NCBI GenBank assembly: GCA_045114175.1
Contig: JBGUJZ010000029.1
Coordinates: 54,144 to 118,143, forward strand
DNA from: Cacconaster sp045114175
GTDB taxonomy: Bacteria > Bacteroidota > Bacteroidia > Bacteroidales > UBA932
Length of the DNA stretch: 64,000 nucleotides
Direction of reading: 5' to 3'
The notes beneath the pieces are model-generated. The model ran no database searches, was not told the DNA's origin, and saw only the letters and a program-made list of their open reading frames with translations. Both the position numbers and the translations under genes were made by a program. This document shows, one piece after another, positions 16,148 to 24,994 of the stretch (its first letter is position 1; every line of letters begins with the position of its first letter).

Positions 16148-17280
16148 AGGCTCTTGCGAACCAGTGCTTCGAGCGCTGCGGCGTCGAAGAGATCCTTTCC
16201 AACGATATCTCCCTTACGGTCAATCACGAAGAGCGTAGGCAGCTGCGTGATGTTGTAGGCGGAAATGGCGCGGGAGTTCCGGCCATTGCCATCGTTGACG
16301 CTGATCCAGGGAATCTCCTGGTTGCGAACCACCGTTGCCCAGACCGCCTTGTCCACGTCCAGCGAAACCTGGTAGATCTCCAGGCCGCGGCTGTGGTACT
16401 TGGCGTAGAGGTCAGCCAGCGTATGGTTGAACATCTTGGGACCGTCCAGCGATACGCTCCAGAAGGAGAGGATAATCACCGAGCCGGTCAGGTCGGAGAG
16501 CTTGCGCTCCTGACCCTCCAGATCGGGCATCGCCAGATCCGGGAAGGAGATGGTCTCCACGGCGTTCAGCTTGTTGTTGAAATCCAGCAGACTCTCACGC
16601 GACTTGATCTCTTCCGGCAGGGCCAGGACGTATTCCGAATTGGGATAAACCGGCTGGATGGAATCGTACACCTGCTTGATAACCAGCACGTCCGTCAGTT
16701 CGCCGAAGACCGGCAGGTTCTCGTTGAACTTCTGGAAGAAGAGGGCTGCGGAGGTGATGGACTTGGGATGGGTAAGCACGTGGCCCAGCGCAAAACGCTT
16801 GTAATCCACATAGACCCGGCCGATATCGGCGCGCAGTTCCTTGGCGGTGCGCTCGTCGGCAGCCAGGTTCAGGGCATCCGCACAGACGCCCATCTTGTAG
16901 CCGGCCAGACGGAACTCGTCGTTGACCTGCTTGAGCAGGGTGGATTCTTCGGAACCCTCCACGGTGTAGTCACCGTCGGACTGCAGATTCACGCGAACCG
17001 CATCGCCCGGCAAGAGCACCAGCGAAGCCAGCGTCAGGCTGCCGTCGGAGAGGTGGCAGAAGACGGGGGCGCCCTTTTTCACCGCCACTTTGCCGCTGAA
17101 GTCACCCTTGGCGTCAACCTTCAGGGTATCCAGCGTAGTGAGCTGATTGGCAATCACTTTCTGCAGCAGCAGGGTGGTATCGGAAAGATCCTCGCTGTGG
17201 CCTTCAATGCGGGCCGGATGGGTCTGGCTGCAGGCCGCAAAGGCGAGCAGCGCGAGGAGCAACAGTGCACTCTTTTTCAT
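16144..17280 (-). CDS. Thioredoxin-like (TlpA/AhpC-TSA fold) lipoprotein lacking CxxC
   Basis: 378 residues. Lipobox AFAAC with C17 indicates a lipoprotein. An N-terminal DUF4369-like beta domain (about 20-120) precedes a helical linker and a C-terminal thioredoxin fold (about 245-378: LPTLFVIDRKGDIVG). Where TlpA-like proteins have WCGPC, this one has FWSVSLDGPKMF, so both redox cysteines are missing and thiol-disulfide exchange is unlikely. It may be a structural or binding relative. It is the last gene of a greA, HIT, TlpA-like run with gaps of 6 and 5 bp. Confidence 0.85.
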   Translation of the reverse strand: MKKSALLLLALLAFAACSQTHPARIEGHSEDLSDTTLLLQKVIANQLTTLDTLKVDAKGDFSGKVAVKKGAPVFCHLSDGSLTLASLVLLPGDAVRVNLQSDGDYTVEGSEESTLLKQVNDEFRLAGYKMGVCADALNLAADERTAKELRADIGRVYVDYKRFALGHVLTHPKSITSAALFFQKFNENLPVFGELTDVLVIKQVYDSIQPVYPNSEYVLALPEEIKSRESLLDFNNKLNAVETISFPDLAMPDLEGQERKLSDLTGSVIILSFWSVSLDGPKMFNHTLADLYAKYHSRGLEIYQVSLDVDKAVWATVVRNQEIPWISVNDGNGRNSRAISAYNITQLPTLFVIDRKGDIVGKDLFDAAALEALVRKSL

Positions 17281-17285
17281 AATGG

Positions 17286-17687
17286 TTAGGCTTTGTCAAA
17301 TTCCCGTGCGATGGCGGCTGCGATTTCAGCGAAGCGCTCGCTGGAAAGCTGCAGCTTCTCCTTGCGGAAATCCAGGTCTGATTCGCTCTGCAGGGGAACC
17401 AGGTGGATATGTGCGTGGGGCACCTCCATTCCGAGGACGGCTACGCCGATTCGCTTGCAGGGCAGCGCGGCCTTCTGGGCGCGAGCCACCTTGGCTGCGA
17501 ATTCCCAGAGACCTTTGTAGGTATCTGCATCGAGATCAAAGAGATAGTCAACCTCCTGCTTGGGGATGACCAGGGTGTGTCCTTCCGCCAGCGGGGCGAT
17601 ATCGAGGAACGCATAGTAGCGATCGCTCTCCGCCACTTTGTACGAAGGAATCTCGCCGGCGACGATGCGGGAAAAGATGGATGCCAT
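17286..17687 (-). CDS. HIT family nucleotide-binding protein
   Basis: 133 residues with the histidine triad HAHIHLVP (H91, H93, H95), FSRIVAGEIPS at the N-terminus and EGHTLVIPK. These match bacterial HinT-like nucleoside phosphoramidase or nucleotide hydrolase proteins, active in the cytoplasm. The exact substrate is not known. It lies 6 bp downstream of greA and 5 bp upstream of the TlpA-like gene. Confidence 0.93.
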   Translation of the reverse strand: MASIFSRIVAGEIPSYKVAESDRYYAFLDIAPLAEGHTLVIPKQEVDYLFDLDADTYKGLWEFAAKVARAQKAALPCKRIGVAVLGMEVPHAHIHLVPLQSESDLDFRKEKLQLSSERFAEIAAAIAREFDKA

Positions 17688-17693
17688 AGCGGT

Positions 17694-18164
17694 TTAGATG
17701 GAAATATTGAGAATTTCGAATTTCAGCAGTCCGGAGGGAACCTGCACCTCGACGACATCACCCTTCTTGCGGCCCAGCAGCGCCTTGCCGATAGGGGTGG
17801 CAGCGGCCAGCTTGCCCTCTTTGAAGTTGGCTTCGCTTTCGCCAACCAGGGTGTATTCTACCACAGAGCCGTTGGCCAGATTCTTGATCTTGACCTTGTT
17901 GAGCATCTGTACGCAGTCGGTATTGATCTTGGATTCGTCGATGACACGGGCGTTGGCGACCATGTCCTGCAGTTTTGCGATTTTAAGTTCAAGAAGGCCC
18001 TGGGCCTCACGGGCAGCGTCGTATTCCGCATTTTCGGAGAGGTCACCCTTGTCGCGTGCCTCTGCAATCTGTGCGGAGATAATGGGCCGCTGAGCGGTCA
18101 GTTTTGCCAGTTCGTCCCGCAGGTTGTCGAGACCTTCCTGTGTCACATAATGGATATCAGCCAT
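17694..18164 (-). CDS. greA: Transcription elongation factor GreA
   Basis: 156 residues. An N-terminal coiled-coil carries ARDKGDLSENAEYDAA (the conserved tip with acidic residues) and a C-terminal FKBP-like domain ends with VPSGLLKFEI. GreA stimulates transcript cleavage in backtracked RNA polymerase. It is the first gene of a three-gene run, and its promoter overlaps the 3' end of the neighbouring methyltransferase gene. Confidence 0.97.
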   Translation of the reverse strand: MADIHYVTQEGLDNLRDELAKLTAQRPIISAQIAEARDKGDLSENAEYDAAREAQGLLELKIAKLQDMVANARVIDESKINTDCVQMLNKVKIKNLANGSVVEYTLVGESEANFKEGKLAAATPIGKALLGRKKGDVVEVQVPSGLLKFEILNISI

Positions 18165-18245
18165 ATCTATTTTTAAATAAACGGATAAAAGTAGAAAGAA
18201 TCCCGCAGGGGGACCCTTTCATCTATTCCAAACTAATTTCTGCGA

Positions 18246-18276
18246 CAAAGGTACGCATTTATTTTGATTGTCGCAA
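18246..18276 (-). promoter_or_regulatory. greA promoter
   Basis: Minus strand: TTG (18276-18274), 20-bp spacer, TACCTTTG (18253-18246), about 80 bp before the greA ATG. Confidence 0.75.
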
Positions 18277-18900
18277 CCGGATTATGTTCAATCCGTCCCG
18301 CAGGGGCAGGATGAAACTCTCCAGACGCGGGTCAGCCGCCACGGCCGCATTGAATTCCAGGATGCCGCGAGTCTGGCACTTCTCCTTGGAGCTGTCGTCA
18401 CAGACTTTGCCACCCCAGAGCACATTGTCGGCCACCAGCCAGCCCCCTTCGCGCAGGCAGCGCACGATGAGCGGCAGGAACTCGGGATAGGCCCGTTTGT
18501 TGGCATCCAGATAGACCAGGTCGTAGCTCCGCTCGGGCAGCGTGGGCAGCATCTGCAGCGCGTCGCAGAAGTGGAGGCGGATGCGGTCGCTCACCCCGGC
18601 ACGGTCGAACCCTTCGCGGATGAGATCCTCGAGCTCATCGTTGATTTCCAGCGCGTCCAGCGTTCCCCCTTCCGGCAGGCCCGCAGCCAGGCAGATGGCC
18701 GAATAGCCGGTGAAGGTGCCGATCTCCAGCACCCGTTGCGGGCGGAGCATCTGCACCATCATGGTGAGCAGGCGTCCCACCTCCGGACCGCAGAGCATGT
18801 GCGGGTAATTGGTGCGCAGATGGGTCTGCCGCTCCAGCCAGCCGAGCGCTTCGGGCAGCGGTGCGGAAAAATCTTCGATATATTTTTCGAGATTGTTCAT
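18259..18900 (-). CDS. SAM-dependent O-methyltransferase (COMT-like family)
   Basis: 213 residues. SAM-binding motif I is VLEIGTFTGYSA (57-68), the acidic residue of motif II is in ALEIND, YLDANK at 130-135 supplies a metal-binding Asp (D132), and ADNVLWGG at 157-164 is the family's DN motif. This fits the metal-dependent class I O-methyltransferases related to catechol and caffeoyl-CoA enzymes. The substrate is unknown. It is divergent from dnaX. TAACTTTG sits about 10 bp before its ATG, implying a very short leader. Confidence 0.9.
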   Translation of the reverse strand: MNNLEKYIEDFSAPLPEALGWLERQTHLRTNYPHMLCGPEVGRLLTMMVQMLRPQRVLEIGTFTGYSAICLAAGLPEGGTLDALEINDELEDLIREGFDRAGVSDRIRLHFCDALQMLPTLPERSYDLVYLDANKRAYPEFLPLIVRCLREGGWLVADNVLWGGKVCDDSSKEKCQTRGILEFNAAVAADPRLESFILPLRDGLNIIRLRQSK

Positions 18901-18910
18901 AAGTCCACCG

Positions 18911-18937
18911 CAAAGTTAGAGATTTTTCCTACTTTTG
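18911..18937. promoter_or_regulatory. Divergent -7 elements for the O-methyltransferase and dnaX
   Basis: TAACTTTG on the minus strand (18918-18911) faces the methyltransferase; TACTTTTG on the plus strand (18930-18937) faces dnaX. Clear -33 elements were not found for either. Confidence 0.55.
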
Positions 18938-18958
18938 TATGCTTAAGGTAGCATCACT

Positions 18959-20674
18959 ATGGCACAGTTCATCGTCTCCGCACGCAAATACCGGCCGAAC
19001 AGTTTCGGCTCCCTGATCGGACAGGAAAATATTGCAACCACGCTCAAGAACGCCATTCTCCGCGAACAGTTGGCGCACGCCTACCTTTTCTGCGGACCGC
19101 GCGGCGTGGGCAAGACCAGTGCCGCCCGCATCTTTGCCAAGATCATCAACTGCGCCAACCCTTCTGCCGACATGGAACCCTGCGGGGAGTGCGAAAGCTG
19201 CCGCGCCTTTGCCGAGGGCCGTTCCTACAACATCCACGAGCTGGATGCCGCCTCCAACAACTCGGTAGATGACATCCGCGCGCTGACGGACAAGGTGCGC
19301 ATCCCGCCCCAGATCGGCCACTACAGCGTCTATATCATCGACGAGGTCCACATGCTTTCGGCCTCCGCTTTCAACGCCTTCCTCAAGACGTTGGAGGAGC
19401 CGCCGGCATACGCCATCTTTATCCTGGCCACCACGGAGAAACACAAGATTCTCCCCACCATCCTTTCGCGCTGCCAGACCTACGACTTCAACCGCATCAC
19501 CATTGCGGGCATCGTGCAGAATCTCCGGCATATCGCTCAGTGCGAAGGGATTACCATTAGCGAAGACGCCATGCATATCATCGCGCAGAAGGCGGACGGT
19601 GCCATGCGCGACGCCCTCACGCTCTTCGATCAGATGGTGGCCTTCTGCGGCAACGACATTACCTACGAGCAGGTGGTGAAGAACCTCAACGTGCTCGATT
19701 ACGAATACTACTTCCGCCTGACGGATGCCTTCCGCCAGGGCGACAGCGCTACGGCCCTGAAGATCTTCGACGAGATCCTCTCGGCGGGCTTCAACTCCCA
19801 GCATTTCATCGGCGGGCTCTGCTCGCACTTCCGCGACCTGATTGTCTGCGCCCGCGGCGCCTCCGACACGCTGCTCGAACTGGCCCCGTCGGTGGCCGAA
19901 CGCTACAAAGCCTGCGCGGCCTCCTGCGCCCCGGAATTCCTCTTCCAGGCCCTGGATATCGCCACCACGGCGGATGCACAGTACAAGCAGAGCGGCAATC
20001 CGCGCCTGCTGATTGAATTCGCACTGATGAAGATTTGCCGCCTGAACGAACCGGTGGCCGCCCCGCTCCGTCAGGAGCCGGCACGCCCCACCGCCGCTCC
20101 GGCACCAACACCCGCACCGAAACCGGTGGAAGCACCGGCTCCCGCACCGCAGCCTGCGCCCGTGCCCGAAGCTGCGCCTGCACCCGCCCCCGCACCGGCA
20201 CCCAAGCCCGCAGAAGCCCCGCGGAAGCCTACCGGCCTCTCCATCAAGGATATGCTGCAGCAGGCCGTGGCCAACAAAGCGCCGGTTACCAAGGCTGAGG
20301 CCAAACCGCTCGTAGAGGAAGAGGTCAACGCCGCTTGGCAGAAGATGGCCTCCAACCAGCCGCAGCCTCGTCTCTCCGCCGTGCTGAGCGCCAAGAACCC
20401 GGTCATCCACGCCGACGACCACCTGCTGGTCTTCAGCGTAGCCAGCGAGGCCCAGAAAGATTGGATTGAGCACACCTGCCGCCAGAAACTGGAAGCTTTC
20501 CTGCGCGGAGAGCTCGGCGACAAGGCCCTCCAACTGCGGTTCGAAGTGGACGAGAAGGCGGCTGTCCACGAAGAGAAGGTCCCCTACATGCAGTCGGACA
20601 AAGACCGCTACCTCCGCCAAACCTCCCCTGAATTCGTTGAGCTTCGCAAGGAGTTCGAACTCGAAGTAAAATAA
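18959..20674 (+). CDS. dnaX: DNA polymerase III subunit gamma/tau
   Basis: 571 residues. Walker A GPRGVGKT (46-53), zinc-module cysteines C65, C75, C78 and C81 and the AAA+ sensor motifs of a clamp-loader ATPase lie in the first 350 residues. A Pro/Ala-rich linker of PAP repeats (about 372-430) joins a C-terminal domain that should bind the polymerase. I saw no A-rich slippery site for the gamma frameshift, so probably only the full-length form is made. It is followed 6 bp later by lptB. Confidence 0.96.
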   Translation: MAQFIVSARKYRPNSFGSLIGQENIATTLKNAILREQLAHAYLFCGPRGVGKTSAARIFAKIINCANPSADMEPCGECESCRAFAEGRSYNIHELDAASNNSVDDIRALTDKVRIPPQIGHYSVYIIDEVHMLSASAFNAFLKTLEEPPAYAIFILATTEKHKILPTILSRCQTYDFNRITIAGIVQNLRHIAQCEGITISEDAMHIIAQKADGAMRDALTLFDQMVAFCGNDITYEQVVKNLNVLDYEYYFRLTDAFRQGDSATALKIFDEILSAGFNSQHFIGGLCSHFRDLIVCARGASDTLLELAPSVAERYKACAASCAPEFLFQALDIATTADAQYKQSGNPRLLIEFALMKICRLNEPVAAPLRQEPARPTAAPAPTPAPKPVEAPAPAPQPAPVPEAAPAPAPAPAPKPAEAPRKPTGLSIKDMLQQAVANKAPVTKAEAKPLVEEEVNAAWQKMASNQPQPRLSAVLSAKNPVIHADDHLLVFSVASEAQKDWIEHTCRQKLEAFLRGELGDKALQLRFEVDEKAAVHEEKVPYMQSDKDRYLRQTSPEFVELRKEFELEVK

Positions 20675-20680
20675 TCAGTT

Positions 20681-21433
20681 ATGAAACTCAGCTGCAAAGA
20701 CCTGGTCAAGAAATACGGAAAACGCACCGTTGTAAGGGGCGTCTCCATTGAAGTTGAACAAGGCGAAATCGTGGGCCTGCTCGGGCCGAACGGCGCCGGA
20801 AAGACCACCTCTTTCTATATGATCACCGGCCTGATCAAACCCAACGACGGACAGATCTTCCTGGACGACGAAGAGATCACCAAACTGCCGATGTACCGCC
20901 GTGCCCAGAAGGGCGTGGGATACCTGGCGCAGGAGGCGTCGGTCTTCCGCACGATGAGCGTGCAAGACAACATCCTCTCCGTGATGGAAATGGCTGGTTT
21001 TGAGAAGAATTACCGCCTGGAGCGGCTCGAGTCACTGATTGAGGAGTTCGGTCTGCACAAGGTCCGCAAGAGTCTGGGTATCCAGCTCTCCGGTGGTGAG
21101 CGCCGCCGCTGCGAGATTGCCCGCGCGCTGGCCATCAACCCCAAGTTCATCCTGCTTGACGAGCCGTTTGCCGGTGTGGACCCGATTGCCGTGGAGGATA
21201 TTCAGCACATCATCGCTAAGCTGAAAACCAAGAACATCGGTATCATCATCACCGACCACAACGTCCACGAGACCCTGGCCATCACCGACCGGGCCTACCT
21301 GCTCTACGAGGGCAGCATTCTGGAGAGCGGCACCGCAGAACAGCTGGCCGCAAACCCGGAGGTCCGCAAGAAATACCTGGGACAGAACTTCGAGCTCCGC
21401 AAAGCCGTCCTGCACGAACGGGTGGAGCAATAA
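20681..21433 (+). CDS. lptB: LPS export system ATP-binding protein LptB
   Basis: 250-residue ABC ATPase with Walker A GPNGAGKT (35-42), signature LSGGERRR and Walker B FILLDEPFAGVDP. The Q-loop region and YLAQEASVFRTMSV are characteristic of LptB, which powers extraction of lipopolysaccharide from the inner membrane with LptFG. Its partners are not in the window. It is convergent with nadE. Confidence 0.95.
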   Translation: MKLSCKDLVKKYGKRTVVRGVSIEVEQGEIVGLLGPNGAGKTTSFYMITGLIKPNDGQIFLDDEEITKLPMYRRAQKGVGYLAQEASVFRTMSVQDNILSVMEMAGFEKNYRLERLESLIEEFGLHKVRKSLGIQLSGGERRRCEIARALAINPKFILLDEPFAGVDPIAVEDIQHIIAKLKTKNIGIIITDHNVHETLAITDRAYLLYEGSILESGTAEQLAANPEVRKKYLGQNFELRKAVLHERVEQ

Positions 21434-21442
21434 ATCCTTAAA

Positions 21443-22285
21443 TTAGAGACACTTATCCACAGGGACCAGCGGGTGCTCGCCGACCGTAAGCACCGGCGGC
21501 AGCTGTGCTGCCTTGAAGGCGGCGCCAGCCTTGACGCGGACAATGCGGTCCACCAAAGCGGGATCCGCGCCGGAGGCAATCACCTCGTCGGCCGGAAGGC
21601 CCTCTTCGTGAAGCGCGTGGAGCACCGGGTCCAACACACCGTAAGGCGGCAGCGAATCGGTATCCTTCTGGTTCGGCTTCAGCTCGGCGGAAGGCTCCTT
21701 GGAGATGGAGTGCTCAGGGATGATGCGCTTGCTGCCCGAATTGATGTGGTTGGCCAATTCGTAAACCTGCAGCTTGTAGAGGTCTGCCAGCACCATCATG
21801 GCACCGCACAAATCGCCGTAGAGCGTGCCGTAGCCCATAAAGAGCTCACTCTTGTTGGAGGTGTTGAGCAGCAGCGCGTCGTAGCGGTTGGCGTAGGTCA
21901 TCACGATGGTTCCGCGGATGCGGGCCTGCAGGTTCTCCTGCGCCACGAACCACTCGCCGATCGAGAAGTAACCCGTCATTTCACGCATGAAGGCGGCGTA
22001 GATCTTCTCGATGGGGATGATGTCGTAGCGGCCGCCCACGTTGTTCACCAGCTCCACGGAGTCGGAGACCGAGTGGATGGAGGAGTACTCGGAGGGCATC
22101 AGGATGCCGCGGACATTGTCCACGCCCAGCGCCTCAACCGCCAGGGCATAGACCACGGCGGAGTCGATACCGCCGGAGAGGCCCAGGACTGCCTTGGTCT
22201 TGTTGCAGGAGGCGAAATACTTGGCGATCTTGTCCACAAGGGTCTTGTGGACCTTCTCGATGGGAATGGAGGGTTCGAGAATCAT
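21443..22285 (-). CDS. nadE: NAD+ synthase (NH3-dependent type, no glutaminase domain)
   Basis: 280 residues, only the synthetase domain. The pyrophosphate loop SGGIDS (37-42) and NTSNKSELFMGYGTLYGD are diagnostic. It amidates deamido-NAD+ in the last step of NAD synthesis. Without the N-terminal nitrilase-like domain it should use free ammonia. It starts 2 bp after the prs stop. Confidence 0.95.
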   Translation of the reverse strand: MILEPSIPIEKVHKTLVDKIAKYFASCNKTKAVLGLSGGIDSAVVYALAVEALGVDNVRGILMPSEYSSIHSVSDSVELVNNVGGRYDIIPIEKIYAAFMREMTGYFSIGEWFVAQENLQARIRGTIVMTYANRYDALLLNTSNKSELFMGYGTLYGDLCGAMMVLADLYKLQVYELANHINSGSKRIIPEHSISKEPSAELKPNQKDTDSLPPYGVLDPVLHALHEEGLPADEVIASGADPALVDRIVRVKAGAAFKAAQLPPVLTVGEHPLVPVDKCL

Positions 22286-22287
22286 AA

Positions 22288-23259
22288 CTAGCTGCGAATG
22301 AAGAGGTCGCTGACCGGTTCGTTATGGTAAATGCGGTCGATGACGGCGGCGAAGAGGCCGGTCATGGAGAGCACGGTAAACTTGGAATTGTCCTTGTCCG
22401 GCTGGAGAGGAACGGTGTCCGCCACGATGAACTCCTTGATGCAGGAGGCGTTGATGCGGTCGTAGGCCGGGCCCGAGAGGATGGCGTGGGTGCAGACGGC
22501 GCGCACGCTGCGGGCACCGCGGGATATCAGCACGTCGGCGCACTTGGTGATGGTGCCGGCGGTATCCACCATATCATCTACGATCACCACATCCTTGCCC
22601 TCGATGTCGCCGATCGCGGTCATGCTGCCCACCACGTTGGCCTTCGTACGGTCTTTGTGGCAGATGATGAGGGAGGCATTGAGGTTGCGGGCATAGACGT
22701 TGGCCTTCTTGGCACCGCCCATATCCGGCGATGCGATGGCCAGATCCTGGAGGTTCAAGCTCTTGATGTAGGGAATGAAGATGGAGCTGGCCCAGAGGTG
22801 ATCTACCGGAATGTCAAAGAAACCCTGGATCTGTGCAGCATGGAGCTCGCAGGTCATCACGCGGTCGCATCCGGCAGCGGTCAACATGTTGGCCACCAGT
22901 TTGGAAGCGATGGAGACGCGCGGACGGTCCTTGCGGTCCTGGCGTGCCCAGCCGAAGTACGGAATCACAGCAATCACCTTGTAGGCGGAAGCACGGCGGG
23001 CTGCATCGATCATCAGCAGCAGTTCAAAGAGATTGTCGGCCGGCGGATTGGTGCCCTGGACAATGAACACGGTAGCACCGCGAACGCTCTCGATGTACTG
23101 GGGCTGGAATTCCCCGTCACTGAAAACGGTCAGTTCGGATTCGCCTACCTTCACGCCAAGTTTTTCTGCGATTTTCTCTGCGAAGGGACGTGCGCCCCGG
23201 CAGGCAAAGATCTTCAATCGATGATCGTACTGTTCCAAACGATGATGATTCTGTTCCAT
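22288..23259 (-). CDS. prs: Ribose-phosphate pyrophosphokinase
   Basis: 323 residues. ACRGARPFAEKIAEKLG and VFSDGEFQPQ at the N-terminus, the flexible loop region FGWARQDRK, and the PRPP-binding loop VVIVDDMVDTAGT identify class I PRPP synthetase. It makes PRPP for nucleotide, NAD, His and Trp synthesis. Pairing with nadE fits, since NAD synthesis needs PRPP. Confidence 0.97.
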   Translation of the reverse strand: MEQNHHRLEQYDHRLKIFACRGARPFAEKIAEKLGVKVGESELTVFSDGEFQPQYIESVRGATVFIVQGTNPPADNLFELLLMIDAARRASAYKVIAVIPYFGWARQDRKDRPRVSIASKLVANMLTAAGCDRVMTCELHAAQIQGFFDIPVDHLWASSIFIPYIKSLNLQDLAIASPDMGGAKKANVYARNLNASLIICHKDRTKANVVGSMTAIGDIEGKDVVIVDDMVDTAGTITKCADVLISRGARSVRAVCTHAILSGPAYDRINASCIKEFIVADTVPLQPDKDNSKFTVLSMTGLFAAVIDRIYHNEPVSDLFIRS

Positions 23260-23273
23260 AGGTTTTTATAGGG

Positions 23274-23873
23274 TTATAGTGTTTTTAGAATGGTTCCGAT
23301 GTAACTCAGGATCTCCTCCCTGCCCGTCTTCTCTTTGGACGAGGAGCGGAAAACCGGCGGCAGCTCCTCCCACTCTTCCAGCAGGGCGGCGTTGTTCTCC
23401 GAAATCTGCTTTTCCAGCGCGGTGGTGCCGGATTTGTCGCACTTGGTGTAGATGATGGCGAAGGGGATGCCGTTTTCTCCCAGCATCCGCATGAATTCAA
23501 GGTCTATCTTCTGCAGCGGCAGACGGGAATCCAGCAGCACGAAGAGCAGCACCAACTCCTGCGAACCCAGCACGTAGCCGCGGATCATTTCGGCCAGTTT
23601 TTCGCGCCCTTCGCGCCCCATTTTGGCGTAGCCGTAACCCGGCAGGTCCACCAGATACCAGGCGTCGTTGATCAGGAAGTGATTGACCAGCCGTGTCTTA
23701 CCCGGTTGCGAGGAGGTGTGCGCCAACTTGCCGTGGGCGCAGAGACAGTTGATCAGGGAAGATTTGCCCACGTTGGAGCGGCCAATAAAGGCGAATTCGG
23801 GGTGGCGGGCAGCGGGCCTCCCGGCGAGCGCTTGGCTGCTTCCGGCAAAGACGGCACTGCGAATTTCCATCAT
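23274..23873 (-). CDS. engB: Ribosome biogenesis GTPase EngB (YihA/YsxC)
   Basis: 199 residues. The G1 motif GRSNVGKS (31-38), G3 DLPGYG and G4 TKCDKS are the expected GTPase motifs for EngB, which helps assemble the large ribosomal subunit. A second Met follows the first, and the ATG at 23873 or 23870 could start. TATCTTTG on this strand (23905-23898) is a likely own -7 element. Confidence 0.95.
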   Translation of the reverse strand: MMEIRSAVFAGSSQALAGRPAARHPEFAFIGRSNVGKSSLINCLCAHGKLAHTSSQPGKTRLVNHFLINDAWYLVDLPGYGYAKMGREGREKLAEMIRGYVLGSQELVLLFVLLDSRLPLQKIDLEFMRMLGENGIPFAIIYTKCDKSGTTALEKQISENNAALLEEWEELPPVFRSSSKEKTGREEILSYIGTILKTL

Positions 23874-23909
23874 TTTGACCCCCGTTTTTTATCAGGGCAA
23901 AGATAGAAA

Positions 23910-24800
23910 TTATATCTTGAATTTCCGCGCAGCGGAAAGGTCTTTCTTCAACTGTTTTTTCAGGTCGTCGAGCGAATCGAATTTCCGCTCGTCGCGGAGG
24001 CGGGCGATGAACTCAATCCGGAGGTCCAGGCCGTAGATCTCTTCGTCGAAATCCAGGATGTGGGTCTCCACAATCTGGCCGCGGCCGTCCGCCAGGGTGG
24101 GACGGGTGCCTATGTTGCAGATTCCCAGATGGGTCTTGCCCAGCACGGTGACATTCACCACATAAACGCCGCCCGCCGGAATCAGCTTCAGCGGCTCGTA
24201 GAGCGACAGGTTAGCCGTGGGGAAGCCGATCGTGCGACCAATCCGGTTGCCCGCCACCACCACGCCGTCCAGCGCGTAGCGATAGCCCAGCAGGCTGCCG
24301 CCCAAGACCACATCGCCCTGCGAGAGGATGTCGCGGATCATGGTGGAACTCACGGCGCGGCCGGAGGCGGAGATGCTGTCGGAGACCGGGACCGGCACGA
24401 TGCCGCAAAGGCGGACAATCCGGTCACGCTGCTCCACGTCGCGCACATCGTCACTGCCCAGGTGGTGGTCGTAGCCCAGCACGAGGTGGGTAACGCCGTA
24501 GCGGCCAATCAGATAGCGGCTCAGGAACTCGCTAGCGGTCAGGGTGCTGAAATCGCGCGAGAAGGGCAGTACCACGAATTCATCCACGCCCAGGGCCAGG
24601 CAGCGCTGGCGCTTCTCCTCCAGGGAGGTGAGCAGGCGCAGTTTGTCCGCATCCAGTTGGAGCACATTGCGGGGATGGGGCCAGAAGGTCACGACCAGGC
24701 TCTTGCCACCCGCCTCGCGAGCCATGGCCACGGCCTTGTCGATCACCATGCGGTGTCCGCTGTGGACGCCGTCGAAGAAACCGGTTGCTGCTACGATCAT
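23910..24800 (-). CDS. ribF: Bifunctional riboflavin kinase / FAD synthetase
   Basis: 296 residues. The N-terminal nucleotidyltransferase part has FFDGVHSGHR (HxGH at 13-16) and the C-terminal kinase part has GRTIGFPTANL. Together they convert riboflavin to FMN and FAD. Its start overlaps the xseB stop by 4 bp, so xseA, xseB and ribF form one operon. Confidence 0.96.
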   Translation of the reverse strand: MIVAATGFFDGVHSGHRMVIDKAVAMAREAGGKSLVVTFWPHPRNVLQLDADKLRLLTSLEEKRQRCLALGVDEFVVLPFSRDFSTLTASEFLSRYLIGRYGVTHLVLGYDHHLGSDDVRDVEQRDRIVRLCGIVPVPVSDSISASGRAVSSTMIRDILSQGDVVLGGSLLGYRYALDGVVVAGNRIGRTIGFPTANLSLYEPLKLIPAGGVYVVNVTVLGKTHLGICNIGTRPTLADGRGQIVETHILDFDEEIYGLDLRIEFIARLRDERKFDSLDDLKKQLKKDLSAARKFKI

Positions 24801-24994
24801 TGCTTGTCCTCCTTCAATAGTTCATCCATCTTTTCACGGTCGCCGCGGAGATACTCCTTGCACCAGGCAATCAGCTCCAGTGCTTTGCGGACGTCAGCCG
24901 CCACGGCGGAGAGGTCCCGCTTGGGATCTTCGATGGCCGTCACCAGCTTCTCCAGCGAGGCGAAGACCTCTTCGTAGGTTTTCTGCTCTTTCAT
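24797..24994 (-). CDS. xseB: Exodeoxyribonuclease VII small subunit
   Basis: 65 residues with YEEVFASLEKLVTAIE and repeated Leu-rich helices, the usual length and pattern of XseB. It is the partner of XseA in degrading single-stranded DNA. It overlaps both neighbours by 4 bp. Confidence 0.93.
   Translation of the reverse strand: MKEQKTYEEVFASLEKLVTAIEDPKRDLSAVAADVRKALELIAWCKEYLRGDREKMDELLKEDKQ

Noticed and set aside
20050..20220. PAP-rich repeat of dnaX as a separate repeat element
   Set aside because: It encodes the in-frame Pro/Ala linker of the tau subunit and needs no other explanation.
18929..20620. Long open frame antisense to dnaX
   Set aside because: Low-complexity His/Gly/Arg-rich product mirroring dnaX codons; no start context.
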